From contig NC_133948.1 in the NCBI RefSeq assembly GCF_031877795.1, positions 11,454,948-11,518,947 on the forward strand: DNA of 64,000 bases, written 5' to 3'. The DNA comes from Strix aluco (taxonomy: Eukaryota; Chordata; Aves; Strigiformes; Strigidae). The translations under genes and the position numbers were made by a program. Within the stretch, counting starts at the first letter, position 1; each line of letters starts with the position of its first letter. Below are positions 1-11,706 of the stretch, piece after piece. The notes below the pieces were generated by a model. The model did no database searches and had not been told where the DNA came from. It saw only the letters and a program-made list of their open reading frames with translations.

Positions 1-146
1 AAGTTGAAAATTTATTTTTTATTATTTCAGTTTTCTCAGTGGTACAAGACCAGTACATAAAGAAGAAATCCATGTTAATCAATGGTAGTTATGGGCTGGG
101 GTTGGAGGCTGCATGTGGGATTTTTTTTGCTTGGTTGGTTTTTTAC

Positions 147-241
147 CTCTTGACAGAATTTTGTTGTTGGCCCATCCTCTGCTGACTCAGCAAATTCAGT
201 CCAAGGAAGCTTCTCCCTTGTACAAAAAGCAAAGGGCATGG
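147..241 (-). CDS. UPB1: UPB1 exon 4
   Basis: The acceptor TTTTCCAG lies at 249-242 and the donor GTAAAA from 146 downward. The 95-base exon encodes (T)[31 protein letters not shown]. This is nearly identical to mammalian UPB1 and ends in phase 0. The next exon is not visible in the remaining 146 bases and must lie beyond the left edge. Confidence 0.93.
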
Positions 242-3200
242 CTGGAAAACACCAATGCAAGACCAAATTTACAAGAATGTTCACGTCACTCAAGAAATGC
301 ACACTGTTTGCATGAATACAGATAAAAAATTAATTACTTTAGAATGATTCAACCGTTTTTCTTGCAAAAGCTATTTAAAAATATTTTTAGCAAGGGCAAG
401 GAGTTTTGGGCCCACACAGAGCAAAACAGAAGAGAAAGAATGCACTTAGTGAAGTCTTGCTGGAGGTGAAAATATAAAGTAGACCCCAGTCACTAGTGTA
501 CAGTTTCTGTGAATAAACATTTTTCAGAAATATTTCACAGACCTTCATTTTGGGTTTTGCCTCTATTAAGCCTCAAAGACTCCATTTTAACTAAAATTAG
601 GTTTTTTAATTTTAATATCTGTCTAGAAAAAAAACAAAGTTTTAGGAGAAAAAAATGAGGAAAGGATCACAAAGGATGATACAAAGAAGGAGCACACCTG
701 CAAATACCACTGTTGCAGCACACATCAGTCTTCATTATAACAGATTTCATGTACATCTTCCTTACAGTTCTGCTAACTAAGACACTCTGCTTTTTCCTTT
801 AGAAAGCAAATCAGTAAAGTCCACTGTTACATCTTGGAAGATCTCTGCTGTTTACTTACAAGACATCTAGTGCAGGATACCTGTTAAAATAGAAGGAACT
901 TGACCTCTTGACAACCTAGAAGGAAGCACAGAAAATACTCACTCCAAGCCTCCTGGAAACAAACTATGTTGACTCCACATATTGCAGCTACTTCCACAAT
1001 CTCCTCAATTCGTCTGTGCAGTGCAGCCACCTGATTGTGAGAAGTGTTACACTATAAATAACTCACTTGTATATTAACAGCTTGGTTTTGCAAGCTTTGT
1101 TTACATTAAATTTATCTTGTTCTATACTTAGTCCCATTGGTTTCAGGGGGAATAACTCAAGAAGTTATAATCCCTGAACACTGATAATAGAAAGAGTTAG
1201 ATATGGATTTTTAAAAGCATTTAGAGGCTGAAAATAGAGAAATCAATCCAATGGAATTCTAATACCATGGTTACAACATTTAAATACATGGCAACTCATT
1301 GCTGACTGATTTGCCAACAGCCAAAAATCTTAACAGAATCAGCAAAAATTATAATTTTGCTGCTCATTGTAAACAACCTACAGAATGATCTCAAGTAAAC
1401 GTGGATTCAAAGTCAAGTACACCAAATCTTAAAACATGGGGTAAGGACAGCCTATTTCCTTGGTTAGCTCTGAATCCTGCTCACACATGTGCATCTTGGA
1501 CACTCTCTAGAAGTTATTAACTGGAAACTATTTCCTAAATTCCTCTGTCCTAAGAGCGAAGTAGATTATTACCAAGAGAAAACATCAAAGCATTTATTAA
1601 TTAGTCAAAAAACGTTATTTCAAAGTACTTTTTCTTGAGTATTCTACTTAATAAGCATAGGTGTAGCACTTTGCACTGATACTTTCAGGTGTCAATATAA
1701 AAAAAAAAATAAGGATGTAAGACAAGTCAACAGTGACCTACAAACTCAACAACTGTACACTGATTTACAGAAATAGTTAACTATTTATAATGTAAAATCA
1801 TTAACATAACTGTTAGTCTTTCCAACAGATGCTACAAAGAATCCACAAACTTGATTCATTTACTGAATTAACTACCTGCATTTGTGACAGGTAATCTTTC
1901 CAAAACAATTATTTCAGAAATATTCTCTCCTGTCACTGTACAAAATTACTCTTCCAGGAGATTTTATAAATGTGGTATTTTCTTTCACTTTTTAAAAGCT
2001 ACTTTGAGGAGGCTATTTCTATACATGTGTCACCTCAGTGCTTTTGTGCCCAAGATGTTAAGAGATGATGGCCACCTTGTAATAAGATTTCATTTACTGC
2101 TGTACAAAGAATAATGAACACAGCTTTGTTTACTCTAATGGATTTTCCTATAATGGATCATTTCTCAATTAAAACAAGAACTGCACCTGTGGTTTCCATG
2201 GGTCGCCATCTCTTTTGATTTTGGGTAAATGATTTTCTGTTTCATTTTGGAGGCAAAGGATTTTCATGTACAAAATCAGTGATTAAATATTTAGCTTTGG
2301 AAAAACGGCAAACAGGTTGGGCAATTCACTAGGTAAACACAAGAGATGTTTCTGAGAAACAATAAAACTGAATGTGTGATTCGAATTTCTTACAGTATGC
2401 TGTATTGAGAGAGTGATGGGTCCCATATTGCCAGGCAATCAGCAGACATTTCATGATGGAGTTTCTAACATCAACAACCAAACTGTGTTATTTCTCAGTC
2501 CAACAGAAGAGGAGTTACACACAAACGGCCCAGATCCCAGTTTGTGTACCTGGACTGCCACTGCTGTGTCTGTGGGAAGTGGAATTTTATTCTGTACCAG
2601 TCCCACTCGAACCATACGTGGCCTTCTCAATTGCTCTGGAGCAGCGTCAAATCCATAGCCTTGTAGATCAAAATCTCTTTCCTGAGCTGCTGAAAGAGCA
2701 GCAGCTGGCAAATTAAGTTTTCTGGATTGAACAGGAAACAAGGACATTTCAGGATGAGATGTTCTCCTTTTCTGCTCTGAATGCAATGGACCAAAAGGAT
2801 CACAAATATTGTCTACCCCTACAGAGACAGCCAAGCTCTCATGCCCCAATACGCAACTATCAGACAAGGAAACAGTCCGACAGTAGCCAGGTCATGTGCA
2901 AATCCCGCTGCTCTTCTCCATGGCAGCAAACTCCCAGTGTCCTCCTCTATGATTGTGATTTCCAAACACTAATACCTCGCTACAGAAATCAAGGAGCACA
3001 TATGTGCAAATTTTCATCTGCCAGCCCCGTATTTTTCCTCATTAGATCCCCACTTTTCCAGCTCCCTCACCCCAAAGCCACGACCTCCCTAGTCCCCCCG
3101 CCTCTAAACTATCCCCCTCAGGTCTTTCATTCCAGTCAGCCGCCTTCTCACACGACTTCTCCACCGAACTCGGATTACCTCCAAACTACCCCAGTTCCCT

Positions 3201-3495
3201 CACCACAGCCTAACCTCACCGCAGTACCACAAGCACCACAGGATCTACCCTTCTTTTTCCTTTCAGCCCAGCCCTGTACCCCCCACACCATCCTCTGACT
3301 CCTTCCCCCTCCCTCCCGGGCTGGGCATCCCCGCGGAGCCCGAGGGGGAGGAGGGGACCGGACGGGACGGGACGGGACCGCCCTGGCAGCGCACCTTGCC
3401 TCGCCCCCGTAGAGGATCCGCTTCACCTCGGCGAGGTCCTGGGCCGGGATGTGCTGCTCCAAGCACGACTCCAGCGACTCCAGGGCTCCCGCCAT
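147..3495 (-). CDS. UPB1: UPB1, beta-ureidopropionase, exons 1-4 (5' part, partial)
   Basis: Beta-ureidopropionase hydrolyses N-carbamoyl-beta-alanine and N-carbamoyl-beta-aminoisobutyrate to the beta-amino acid, CO2 and ammonia. This is the third step of reductive pyrimidine breakdown, in the cytosol. Four exons join in frame at 3395-3495, 2550-2721, 943-1030 and 147-241, giving 152 codons of a protein usually about 384 residues long. The product matches vertebrate UPB1 along its whole length: the N-terminal helix region (VKRILYG), [30 protein letters not shown], and the start of the nitrilase-fold domain with CFQEAW and [13 protein letters not shown]. Glu118, in CFQEAW, aligns with the first catalytic-triad residue (human Glu119). 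The Lys and Cys of the triad lie in exons beyond the left edge. All introns are GT/AG, with phases 2, 0, 1 and 0. The start was chosen for family alignment and strong context (G at -3, G at +4). No frameshift or stop is seen. Confidence 0.95.
943..1030 (-). CDS. UPB1: UPB1 exon 3 (carries catalytic Glu)
   Basis: This 88-base exon lies between an AATCAG acceptor and a consensus GTGAGT donor. It encodes [19 protein letters not shown] then [10 protein letters not shown]. The Glu of CFQEAW is the first catalytic-triad residue of the nitrilase superfamily. The exon ends in phase 1; the last base A joins CC of exon 4 to make Thr, as in the mammalian protein. Confidence 0.93.
2550..2721 (-). CDS. 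UPB1: UPB1 exon 2
   Basis: The acceptor is CAG at 2724-2722 after a TTCAATC stretch; the donor is GTACAC from 2549 downward. The 172-base exon encodes KLNLPAAAL through [10 protein letters not shown]. It includes the UPB1-typical segments [18 protein letters not shown] and [11 protein letters not shown]. Exons 1 and 2 together make exactly 91 codons, so the following intron is phase 0. Confidence 0.93.
3395..3495 (-). CDS. UPB1: UPB1 exon 1 coding part
   Basis: The ATG lies at 3495-3493 and the exon ends before a GTGCGC donor at 3394-3389. It encodes 33 codons plus two bases, beginning [11 protein letters not shown] and ending LYGGEA. The residues around VKRILYG are family-typical. The intron is phase 2; the split codon becomes Arg when joined to exon 2. 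Confidence 0.92.
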
Positions 3496-3497
3496 GG

Positions 3498-3582
3498 CGC
3501 GCAGACCCTCAGGCACGCGCAGACCCTCAGGCACGCGCAGACCCTCAGGCACGCGCAGACCCTCAGGCACGCGCAGACCCTC
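3498..3582. repeat. 18-bp minisatellite, 4.7 copies, abutting the UPB1 start codon
   Basis: The unit cgcgcagaccctcaggca repeats four times at 3498, 3516, 3534 and 3552, with a 13-base partial copy at 3570. The copies I compared are identical, which suggests recent expansion or ongoing homogenisation. The array ends two bases upstream of the UPB1 ATG, inside the presumed 5' UTR. Because 18 is a multiple of three, the array is open in the UPB1 frame (VPEGLR repeated), with a CTG and a GTG in each unit but no in-frame ATG. Confidence 0.92.
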
Positions 3583-3790
3583 GCGCCCTTTACCCGTGGG
3601 CGGCTCCCGCCGGGCCCGCCCCTTTCTCCTCAGAGGGGTTTTGGCGGGCGCTGCTGACCGCCGGCGCTGCGAGGGCCTTCAAGGTTTTCCGCCGTGGCGA
3701 CAGACGCCCGGACCCCTTTAGTTGTCGCAGGGCCGGTTGGGTTGTGTGCCCTGTGCGCTGGCGGCTAACCCTGAGATGCCCCGAAGGGTT

Positions 3791-6700
3791 AAAGAGGTTA
3801 AATGTGGCGGTTCCCGGCTACCTGCCACTTCTGGACCAACTCCTCACCCTTATCTAAAAGCGGAGAGCCTTTAGGAGCTTTTTATAACGATGCCCTTCAC
3901 AAAAAGGCTTAGGAATGGGAGGTCAGCAAATGGCAGTGGTTTTCACGGATATGTGTGTGCCCTTTTTAGTTGCAGTAAGACTCTGAACAGGAGCCAGTAA
4001 TAAAAAATAATCTTGTCTTTAACATGGATTTGAGGCCAAATATAATTGGACATTCAGCCCAAAACCAAAGTTAATGTCAGACAAAGGATTGAACAAATTA
4101 AGACCTTGATCTGGGACCAAAAAGTCTAAATAAAGGCTATTTCCTTCTGCAGGTACCAAGCGGACACCCTGTTTAAACCAGTTATTCCCACTGAACTATT
4201 GTCTCTGTCTTCTGCTTCAAAATGCAGCTGAAATTCACGGCATGGTAACCGGTGTTCTCATTCAGATGAAGCACTAAGTCCAGGGATGGCTACACTTGTC
4301 TAAATATATCATACCCAGTTTAAGCACTGCTTTATGTATCTTCTGGAGGGTGTAACAACATTCAGCACTTAGCATTCGCAGTTGTTGGGTATTTTGAGTT
4401 AAATATTAAGCCTTTTATGCTAAATAAAAAAAGAATGTCTGGAAGAGTGTGTCTAATATTTAGCTTTAAACAGAAAGTGTCCAGGGATAGTCTGGTTTCA
4501 TCAAGGCATTTTGAGATATGTGATTCTTTTGCTCTAATCCACCCTTTTTAACCCAAAAACTTGCAGCGATACTCTGTATGCCAAGTGCACCAAGGCAGAC
4601 ATGCTGCTCTGCTGCTTTGTGAGGGGCAGGAACTCTTTGGAGTAACTCCTAAAGAGCGGGCTAACTCTTTTAGACCGCAATCGGGAAAATCCTTTAATCT
4701 TTGGGGGAATTTTCAAGATAACCTAAAAGCAGGGATGATAGTATGTTATAAAGCAAAAAATGATGAATCCAAAGGAGAATCAAAACCCCCATTATTTGAA
4801 AGGAAGGAACTTTTTAAAAGTCTGTATAGATAGTACAATGTGTAAGTGTTTGCCCTGTACTCATCAGTGTAGCATTTCCCTGTTCATGTCCAAGGGCCTA
4901 AAAACCTGTTCTTAGGAATTATTTTTCTTTCCCAAACATATTTCTGAAGGGCAATGATAAGCCGCAACTGATACTTACATGGTATTTTTCATCTGATGAT
5001 CCTAATTTGCTTTAATGGCCAATTTTAAAGGTCCGTATCAGTAACATCTTGGTCTGTTCATGGCTGGCAGATCTTTAAACATTGCAGAACGGGAGATCAA
5101 TGCGAAAAACAGCTGACAATACAGGAGGGAAATTAGGAGACCATGTAAGTTCATTTCTGTATCAGCATACCCAGGATGTCAACAGATAAAGCATTTCTGG
5201 AGGATTCGTAGAAACAAACAGAAGGGCCTGGGTTTCTCTGGGAACTGTGCAAGTTCTTTTCTGCCTGGACTGCAAATTAAAGGGAAAAACAGCAGGTCTA
5301 TTTTGTATCCAGCTCCTGAAGAAGGTCACATAACTGAACTTTTCTCTTCAAGCTTCTATTCTTAGTGTGAACTTTCACTGACTTCTCTATTGGTGCCTTG
5401 TTTGTTTGTAATTTAGTAAATTGTACTACATGTAGGAAATGGACTTCATGGCAATAAAATTGAAGCCCCTGAAAAGAATACTCACAAACAGTTGAGACCT
5501 GAAAAAACAGTACATTTCCTGTGCACCATATCAACCATCCTGCAACAACGCAGTGAGGTCCAGAGTGTGTGAATAGGAAATGACAAGCCTAGAATTACTA
5601 ATAATGATGAAAGGAGATCAGGCTATTCCATAGGGACTACGCGTATATAAAGGTATAACTCCAGCCAACACAATAAACCTTCAAAGCACAAAATGTTAAT
5701 GTTGAGCAGGAAAGTAACCTAATAAAGGAAGATGCCTTCCATATCCCAGACAAAGCATATTAGAGAGCTTGGGTTTAAGTCTAAATGTTTCACCTCAGTC
5801 ATTCCAATTATCTGCTAAGTATGATGCTTGAATCCAGATCCCAGTTCTGGTTTTGACTTCTTCAAACCTCTGTATTCAAACTTCTTCCCAGTTCTGCATT
5901 ACCTGGACCAAGTAATTATTTTGGGAAATAGCTGAACTTTTTGATATGAACCCAGGCTGTAATAACTGGCTTGGAGGAAAATAAGTATTTTAGGGAACAA
6001 AAGTTCTTCAAAATGAGGGAAAATTCCTACAAAACAGTTCTGAAGCGTGTGTGCTTTTCATCTCTATTGCCCTCAGTCAGGGTGGTCCAGAAAGTCAGAT
6101 ATAGAAGTCAGGACCACACAGTGTAATCTGTACAGAAAGCAGTTCTTGTGTGCTTCTGTGTTGAAACCCTGTGTTGCACAGATACCATCTCAGAGCTAAA
6201 ACTGGCATTTGATAATACTGGTCCACACACTCTGTGCTGCAAGACTGTTCCCAAGAGTTCCTGTAAAAGCCCACAATAGCACCCTGGCATTAGTCAGAAG
6301 CACCCTGGAGAATAAATTTAAGAGACTAATATCTAAAGTTCAGGCTAAAATTGGGAAAGACCCAAGAAAAGATTTAAACAAACAAACAAAGTCTTTCCAC
6401 TGTAACCCAAGATAGGAGCAAAGGCTGAACAGCATCACGTATCAGAGCCAGTAGGCAGGACTGTAGGCAGCATTTCTGTCTTTCCTTCTTAAGTTAGTGG
6501 TATGTACATACACTCCCTCTGAAACACCCAGCTTCTTACAAACCCTGCTACTATCAGGCGAATCATGTTTCCAGATACTTTCTTCTCCTGTCGTTCCTTG
6601 AAATGGGTCACACAGAGTTCCCCAGAGCAGCTAAATAAATTCATAACTCATGTCCCTAATGCAATAACTGTTTCAGACCACCCACAGGGTCATGCTGCTT

Positions 6701-8649
6701 GTTATTAACACCTCTCAAGGGATTTAGGTGGACATGGACCCAGGTGTGTCCTGCAAGGCCACATGATATTGATGCTCTGTCTAAACTTGCTTTCTAGATG
6801 CTGCAACACCCTTTAAAATGACATTCTACACTGTCCTTTTCCAGTAGCCACAAAATAAAGGACTGAATTGTACTGCAAAAGAGATCACTGAAATAGGTCT
6901 TTACATTGCTTCACCTCAAATACTGATTCCCTGGCTTCATATGGAGATACGAAACAACTATCTTGGAACACACCTGATTCAAAACATTTCGAGTGTAATA
7001 GACAAGCAGTGAAGGGTAATTAGCATAATAAAAGTTGTAAGAGAGGAGACAGGTCTAAAATATAGAGGGAAGATACTTAATACACAGCTAAAAGAAGGAC
7101 AGTTGGTAAACTTCCTTTCTGTCCTGCTTTCATTTATACATTGAGACATGAGCTTTAAGGGTGCTGGGATGTAGGAAAACCAACATTCTCTGTTTTAAAG
7201 TCATTCCTTTGTACCACGACCTCTTGCTAATAACTGGTGGGTTTTTGGGGGCTTTGGGGAGGGGTTTTTTGCCCTTACACTGGTTACAGACAAAGAGCTC
7301 TCTTCCTAGTTCTACTTATGAGTATTCTTATCAGTTTTAGAAATGGGTCTGTACGTAAACTTAAACCAAACAGGTTGAGGATTTTGATACAGATGGAAAA
7401 TTCCAGTCTGCATTTAGATTCCCCGCCTTTCCCGTGGACTCTGCAAAAGCCACAGGTACAATCACCTATAGAGTAGGAGAGGCAAATTATAAACCTCATA
7501 TAGATGGCTTTGTGTCATCTGCTTTTGGCTTCCTGCTGTTCTGAGGGCTGGGTGAGGGGAAGTGGCTGAAAACTGTGGAAGTTTATTATTGACAGTACAT
7601 TTTGTCTGCTCTCAGGCATGCCTGGGACCAAAGCAGCCCCTAACTTAGCCCCAAGTTTGTGGAGTGAAATGTAAGTTTTCAGTCACCTTCCCCACCCTCC
7701 TCACCTCCCTCCCACAAGAAAAGCCCAGCTCACAGTTTTCAAAGAGTTAACGTACCTTTGGAAGAGTCCTTCTGTTGTTAGCACCTTTGGAAGAGTTCTT
7801 CTGTTGTTAGTGCTATTGTCTTTCTAGCTAGAAATATTCTCCGTGCTTGCTTTGACTAAATCACACCTGAAAACGTATCTTTAAACCAGAAGAGAGTCAC
7901 AAATTGACCATTTTTGCCAATTAAAAACTTCATTTTTCCTTGGAATATGGCTATCTCTCTGGTGCACAGGAAGTGCATTAAAGAAGTAATAAACACTTAT
8001 AAAACACATTTAATGACCTAACATTTAAGAGCAGCATTCTTGTTCATTACTGTAACTTTCTGCTAAATTACCACCAACAAGACTGCTCATGGGCTCAAAA
8101 GGTCAGTGTTATTTTTGCTGTTGAAATCATGGAGTCTGGGAAACAACTGTGTGTAAATTGCTGATAAACTGGAACAAAGACAGAAGAGAAAAACACTGAA
8201 CATATAAGAATGCAAGTAAACCAGCAGGAAAGGAGGGGAGGGGAAGAATCTCACGGACAGTTTATTAAAAGAACAAAAGAATAAAATCTGGCGCATTTGT
8301 TTTCCATGGGTTCAGGAAGCCCGGTCTTTAAGCACCTACTATAAATAGAGTGTTCTAATCCTTCATCAAAGCAGGTAGTAGTCTATACCAAAATGAATGA
8401 ATTTTAGGTGCAATCTGGGAAGAGGAAGATGTCCCTCCCCTTGTAGTAGGAGAAAGATCTTTTGTTTCAGTCCTTGCAGAAATTAGATATTTTGAAGTGT
8501 AAGATCTGGATAGATGAGGCAAACTCTGGAACATGATGTTTCTATACTGCCAGATTCATGTCAAGAATATTGTTAGAGAATGGAATTAGCAAATATTTGA
8601 TTTGGGATTGAATAATCTGATTTTGAGAAAGATGGTCTTGAATTTATCA
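3791..8649. other. Intergenic DNA, no gene recognised
   Basis: This is AT-rich, repeat-poor sequence with many stop codons in all frames. I recognise no conserved protein segment, RNA gene or full mobile element. The only structure noted is a 29-bp tandem duplication at 7754-7811. Confidence 0.5.
7754..7811. repeat. 29-bp tandem duplication
   Basis: Two head-to-tail copies of a 29-base unit beginning acctttggaagagt lie at 7754-7782 and 7783-7811. They differ at two positions. Confidence 0.85.
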
Positions 8650-8895
8650 CATGGCTAACCTGAAAATCCTCAAGGAGTTCCCCTTGGAGTGGAAGCTCTG
8701 TGAATTCTATAAACTTTGAAAAAGCATTTGATAGGGTTGATAGGGATATCTTATAGAAAGTAATGGGAATTTATCTGAAATTCTGAAAAGGACAATTTTC
8801 AGTCATTTAGGTCTCTATAAAGGATTTGAGTGTAAAGTAATCCCCAAAAGCTACCTCAGCACCATCCCAGTTAAAACCAAATGCAAAATACAGAA
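8650..8895 (+). mobile_element. Decayed LINE reverse-transcriptase fragment, RTE-like
   Basis: Forward-strand translations, joined across frameshifts and stops, recover reverse-transcriptase motifs in the correct order. About 8656-8711 reads LKILKEFPLEWKLCEFY. After a shift, 8712-8750 reads NFEKAFDRVDRDIL followed by a stop and KVMGIYL. From 8813 LYKGFECKVI continues without a stop to about 8893 through PVKTKCKIQ. In related elements these correspond to the LEW..LYINF-DFEKAFD-V-R-LWK, LY-F-C-V and PVKTGVRQG blocks. At least three inactivating changes are present, so it is an old fossil. The clade (RTE rather than CR1) is inferred from motif style, since CR1 usually reads DFSKAFDTVSH. Confidence 0.65.
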
Positions 8896-8911
8896 GCCTT
8901 ATATAGCCCTT

Positions 8912-8932
8912 AAAAAAAAAAAAAAAAAAAAA
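8912..8932. repeat. Poly-A tract (21 bases)
   Basis: An uninterrupted run of A lies just downstream of the reverse-transcriptase fossil. It could be unrelated, because the fossil shows no 3' UTR or element end. Confidence 0.9.
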
Positions 8933-10935
8933 TCACTGAAAAATTATTTCATGCAAAAAACTGTAAATTGTTTCAGGCAAGATTATTAGATGGCCCAAAC
9001 CCCATTATTTTCTAGGTGAGACAGCTTTGGTTAACAGCTTGGCCAGCAACAAAGTAGTATTAAATGATTCAATACACCACTGTGGCTCTCAGTTGTATGG
9101 GTTTGGGTTTGATGTTATTCAAAGCAACTCAACAAGGAGGCTGTTTCTACAGCCTGCCCACTGAACTGAATGCCACACGGGTAACTTTTAGGATAGGCCC
9201 TGAATATTCTTCAGGCAGGTCAAAGCCTGCACACGGCAGTCAGTGAAGGGCCACATTAATCTTTAGTTTCACACTTGGCAGCACAAAAGGAATAACAACA
9301 TCCACTAACAGTCAACATCTCGCATTTCTGGGAAAGCATTCAAGCTGTGAACCAAGAAATTATAATAAGGTCTGTCTCTGTCACAAAGGATAAGATCCTT
9401 CCTACCACTAGGATTATTATGGAAAACCTGTTAGATCTCTACATACAAGCACCATCAAAAAAGGACCTCCAGTGCCAATTGCATGGGCTGGCCCAAAGAC
9501 ATTAAAATGCTTCCCTGTTAGTCTCTCACTATCGCTATTCAACTCACGGTTCCCACAGACCAGAAGTAACTAGAGCTGCAGTGTGACTTGAGTGGCAGGG
9601 AAGGGAAGGGAAGAAAAAAGGGGGCATCTGTGGGATCACTCTGCTGCAACATGATGTGGGAGCACAGTTTTGTGCTAAGAAGTGGGAAAGGGGGATTCAG
9701 CCCTTCAGATGAATTTGTCCAATGAGCTGATGCATACCCCCAGACACTCAGGAACACAGTCTCTCGAGATTTCAGGCATTCAGGGGTTTTATACACAGGG
9801 ACTTACATTGACACCCAGCCTGGAAACTTCTGCTTCAAAATATTTTGATCTGCTTTAGAATTTATTTCAAAGTAACATATTCTTATTCCAAAGTGAGAAT
9901 ATCCATACAAGGTGCTAACCAGAAGTAACATTTCACTTGAACTGCAGACTCCACTGCAATCCAAATCAGTTGCCCAGTGTAAACAAGCCCTTTTTTCAGA
10001 GAAGCGGGAAGACGACAAAGCATGCCATCTTTTAAGGACAGCTCATGGAAGGGACACTGTGAAGCCTCAACGGCACATTTGTGTAGTGAAGGCCAATATC
10101 TGGCTGACAGCAACATGTGAAATTGGGCAGACGGTTGCAGCTGCACTTGGCAAACAAACAGTAGTAACCTAAGCATGACACTATAAATGATGGTTATTGA
10201 ACTAGTGTCTTCTTGAAGAGGCTAGATGCTGGCAAAAGGGCATGAGGAAGACAAAACAGAAGTTTAATTAACTTAACAGGAAAGCAAAAATATCCTAGAT
10301 AAAAGGAAAAGAGCGATTTCTGAGCCAAGTATTTAAAGGGTTCTCAGACCTTCCCAGGCCAAAGAGTGTCTGTGTGTAATGCTGACTTCCTTCCAGCTCT
10401 GTCTGTGCCAGAAATAACTCTTCAACGGAGTATATCTCATTACTGTACCTTTTACCAAAGCCATTCTTGCAAAAGAAGGGAGACTTGCTGCTGACATGCT
10501 GCTGGCAAACAAGGAAGAAGGAAGCTGCGTTTATGAAGAGTATAACATATTCTACTATCCTTCTGCTTGAGCACATATGAATCTTGCTGACTTGTAACGG
10601 CATGAGCTAAAGACTTCTAAAGAAGAGAGAGAGCAAGCACGTGCGCCAGGGCAAGAGTGGATCTGCAACAACCAAGGGGAGAAGGGGAGGATTGATTGGT
10701 CTCTTCAAGATCTTAGGTATCTTCAGCATCTTCAAAAGGCTTGTTAGCAGTTTACATTGCTGATACTCTTTTGTGTCATGTTCCTAACCACTGCAGTGTG
10801 AACCATCTATTGTGGTTGTCACATGACATACTGAAATCTGGCCAGCTGTGTTGTAAGCACAGAACAGACTTGCATGTTGCCTGAAGACACAATAAGCAAC
10901 TCCTGACTTGAGAGGGGCACTGAAAGAATCATATT
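8933..10935. other. Intergenic DNA, no gene recognised
   Basis: About 2 kb of unremarkable AT-rich sequence. Short open frames occur on both strands, but none resembles a protein I know and none has convincing paired splice sites. Confidence 0.45.
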
Positions 10936-10943
10936 ACCTATAT

Positions 10944-11698
10944 CAGTGGTTCTCAACCTGTGGTCTGCAGACTCCTGGGGGGCCACGATGTCATCACAGG
11001 GCATCCGCGAAGGCTGAAAGCAGGGGTGGGGAACGTCCAGCCCAGAAACATTTGGTCTGGCCTGCGGCAAGTACTGCACCTCCTTTTCCCACAGCCCCCT
11101 CCCCTCAATGCTCCTCTCATACTACAGCCCCCTGCCCCCCACGCCTGCCCTGACGCGCTAGTATATTCAGTGCTAGTATGGTTGGTGGGACCCACTTTAA
11201 CTGGGTGGTTTTTCTCTTAAAGACATTTTCTTAACCCAATGGCCCTCTTTAGGGCCACAACAGGGCTGAAGTCTGTTCCTCCAAGTGGTGGCCCTGGATC
11301 CGTAAACAAAAATATATGGTAACTGAACACAGACAAACAAGAGGGGAGGTGAGAAGAATTGTAAAAACTTTTCATCAAATTGTAATGTGGAAATTGGCAT
11401 CAAATTCAGAAATAGCATGTTAAAATACCATAAAATGGGCCATTTGAGTGAGAAGAGTGTTGATGCTATTATTTTAAATTCATAGGCAGTCATTGCAATA
11501 AAGATATTATCATAGGAGTGTGTGCATTAACAGATTAACTTATTTCCCCTTCTCTCCAAATTTGAAGACCCTTCATGAGAAAATTGAAATAAATATTTGG
11601 TGCAGTCTAGTGCTTTAAATCTTGAATTAAGTCTTGGTCCGTGGCCACAAAAGGTATTTAGAGGGGGTCTGTGGTGAAGGAAAGGTTGAGAACCCCTG
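10944..11698. mobile_element. hAT-type (Charlie-like) DNA transposon remnant with terminal inverted repeats
   Basis: The left end starts cagtggttctcaacctgtgg. The right end, read in reverse complement, starts caggggttctcaaccttt, so the inverted repeats match the widespread hAT/Charlie terminus CAGNGGTTCTCAACC. Flanking 8-mers acctatat (10936-10943) and acatctat (11699-11706) agree at six of eight positions, as expected for an aged 8-bp hAT target duplication. The 755-bp element has no intact transposase frame, so it is a nonautonomous or internally deleted copy. A second hAT-like terminus, caggggtggggaac, begins inside it at 11021. Confidence 0.8.
11021..11220. mobile_element. Possible second hAT-like fragment nested in the first
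   Basis: At 11021 a new terminus-like sequence, caggggtggggaac, begins and is followed by tctggcctgcggc. This resembles the start of other Charlie-like elements. The outer element appears interrupted here, after its gcatccgcgaaggctgaaag segment. I could not find a matching right terminus, so the end given is approximate. Confidence 0.4.
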
Positions 11699-11706
11699 AC
11701 ATCTAT

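Larger units (their letters stand above)
3290..3790 (-). promoter_or_regulatory. UPB1: CpG-rich 5' end and probable promoter of UPB1
   Basis: From about 3.3 to 3.8 kb the sequence changes from AT-rich to GC- and CpG-rich, centred on UPB1 exon 1. Transcription on the minus strand would start right of 3495, probably between about 3,590 and 3,750. I see no clear TATA box. The transcription start is inferred, not seen. Confidence 0.6.

Noticed and set aside
2759..3298. A 179-codon plus-strand open frame
   Set aside because: It is antisense to UPB1 exon 1 flank and intron 1, is rich in Pro, Ser and Thr from a pyrimidine-rich stretch, and shows no conserved motif.
3496..3570. Upstream in-frame start for UPB1 that includes the VPEGLR repeats
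   Set aside because: It would need a GTG or CTG start; the ATG at 3495 has strong context and matches the family N-terminus. Kept only as a finding to test.
11197..11493. Minus-strand open frame inside the hAT element as a transposase remnant
   Set aside because: The translation shows no hAT dimerisation or catalytic motif; it is more likely chance reading of AT-rich filler.
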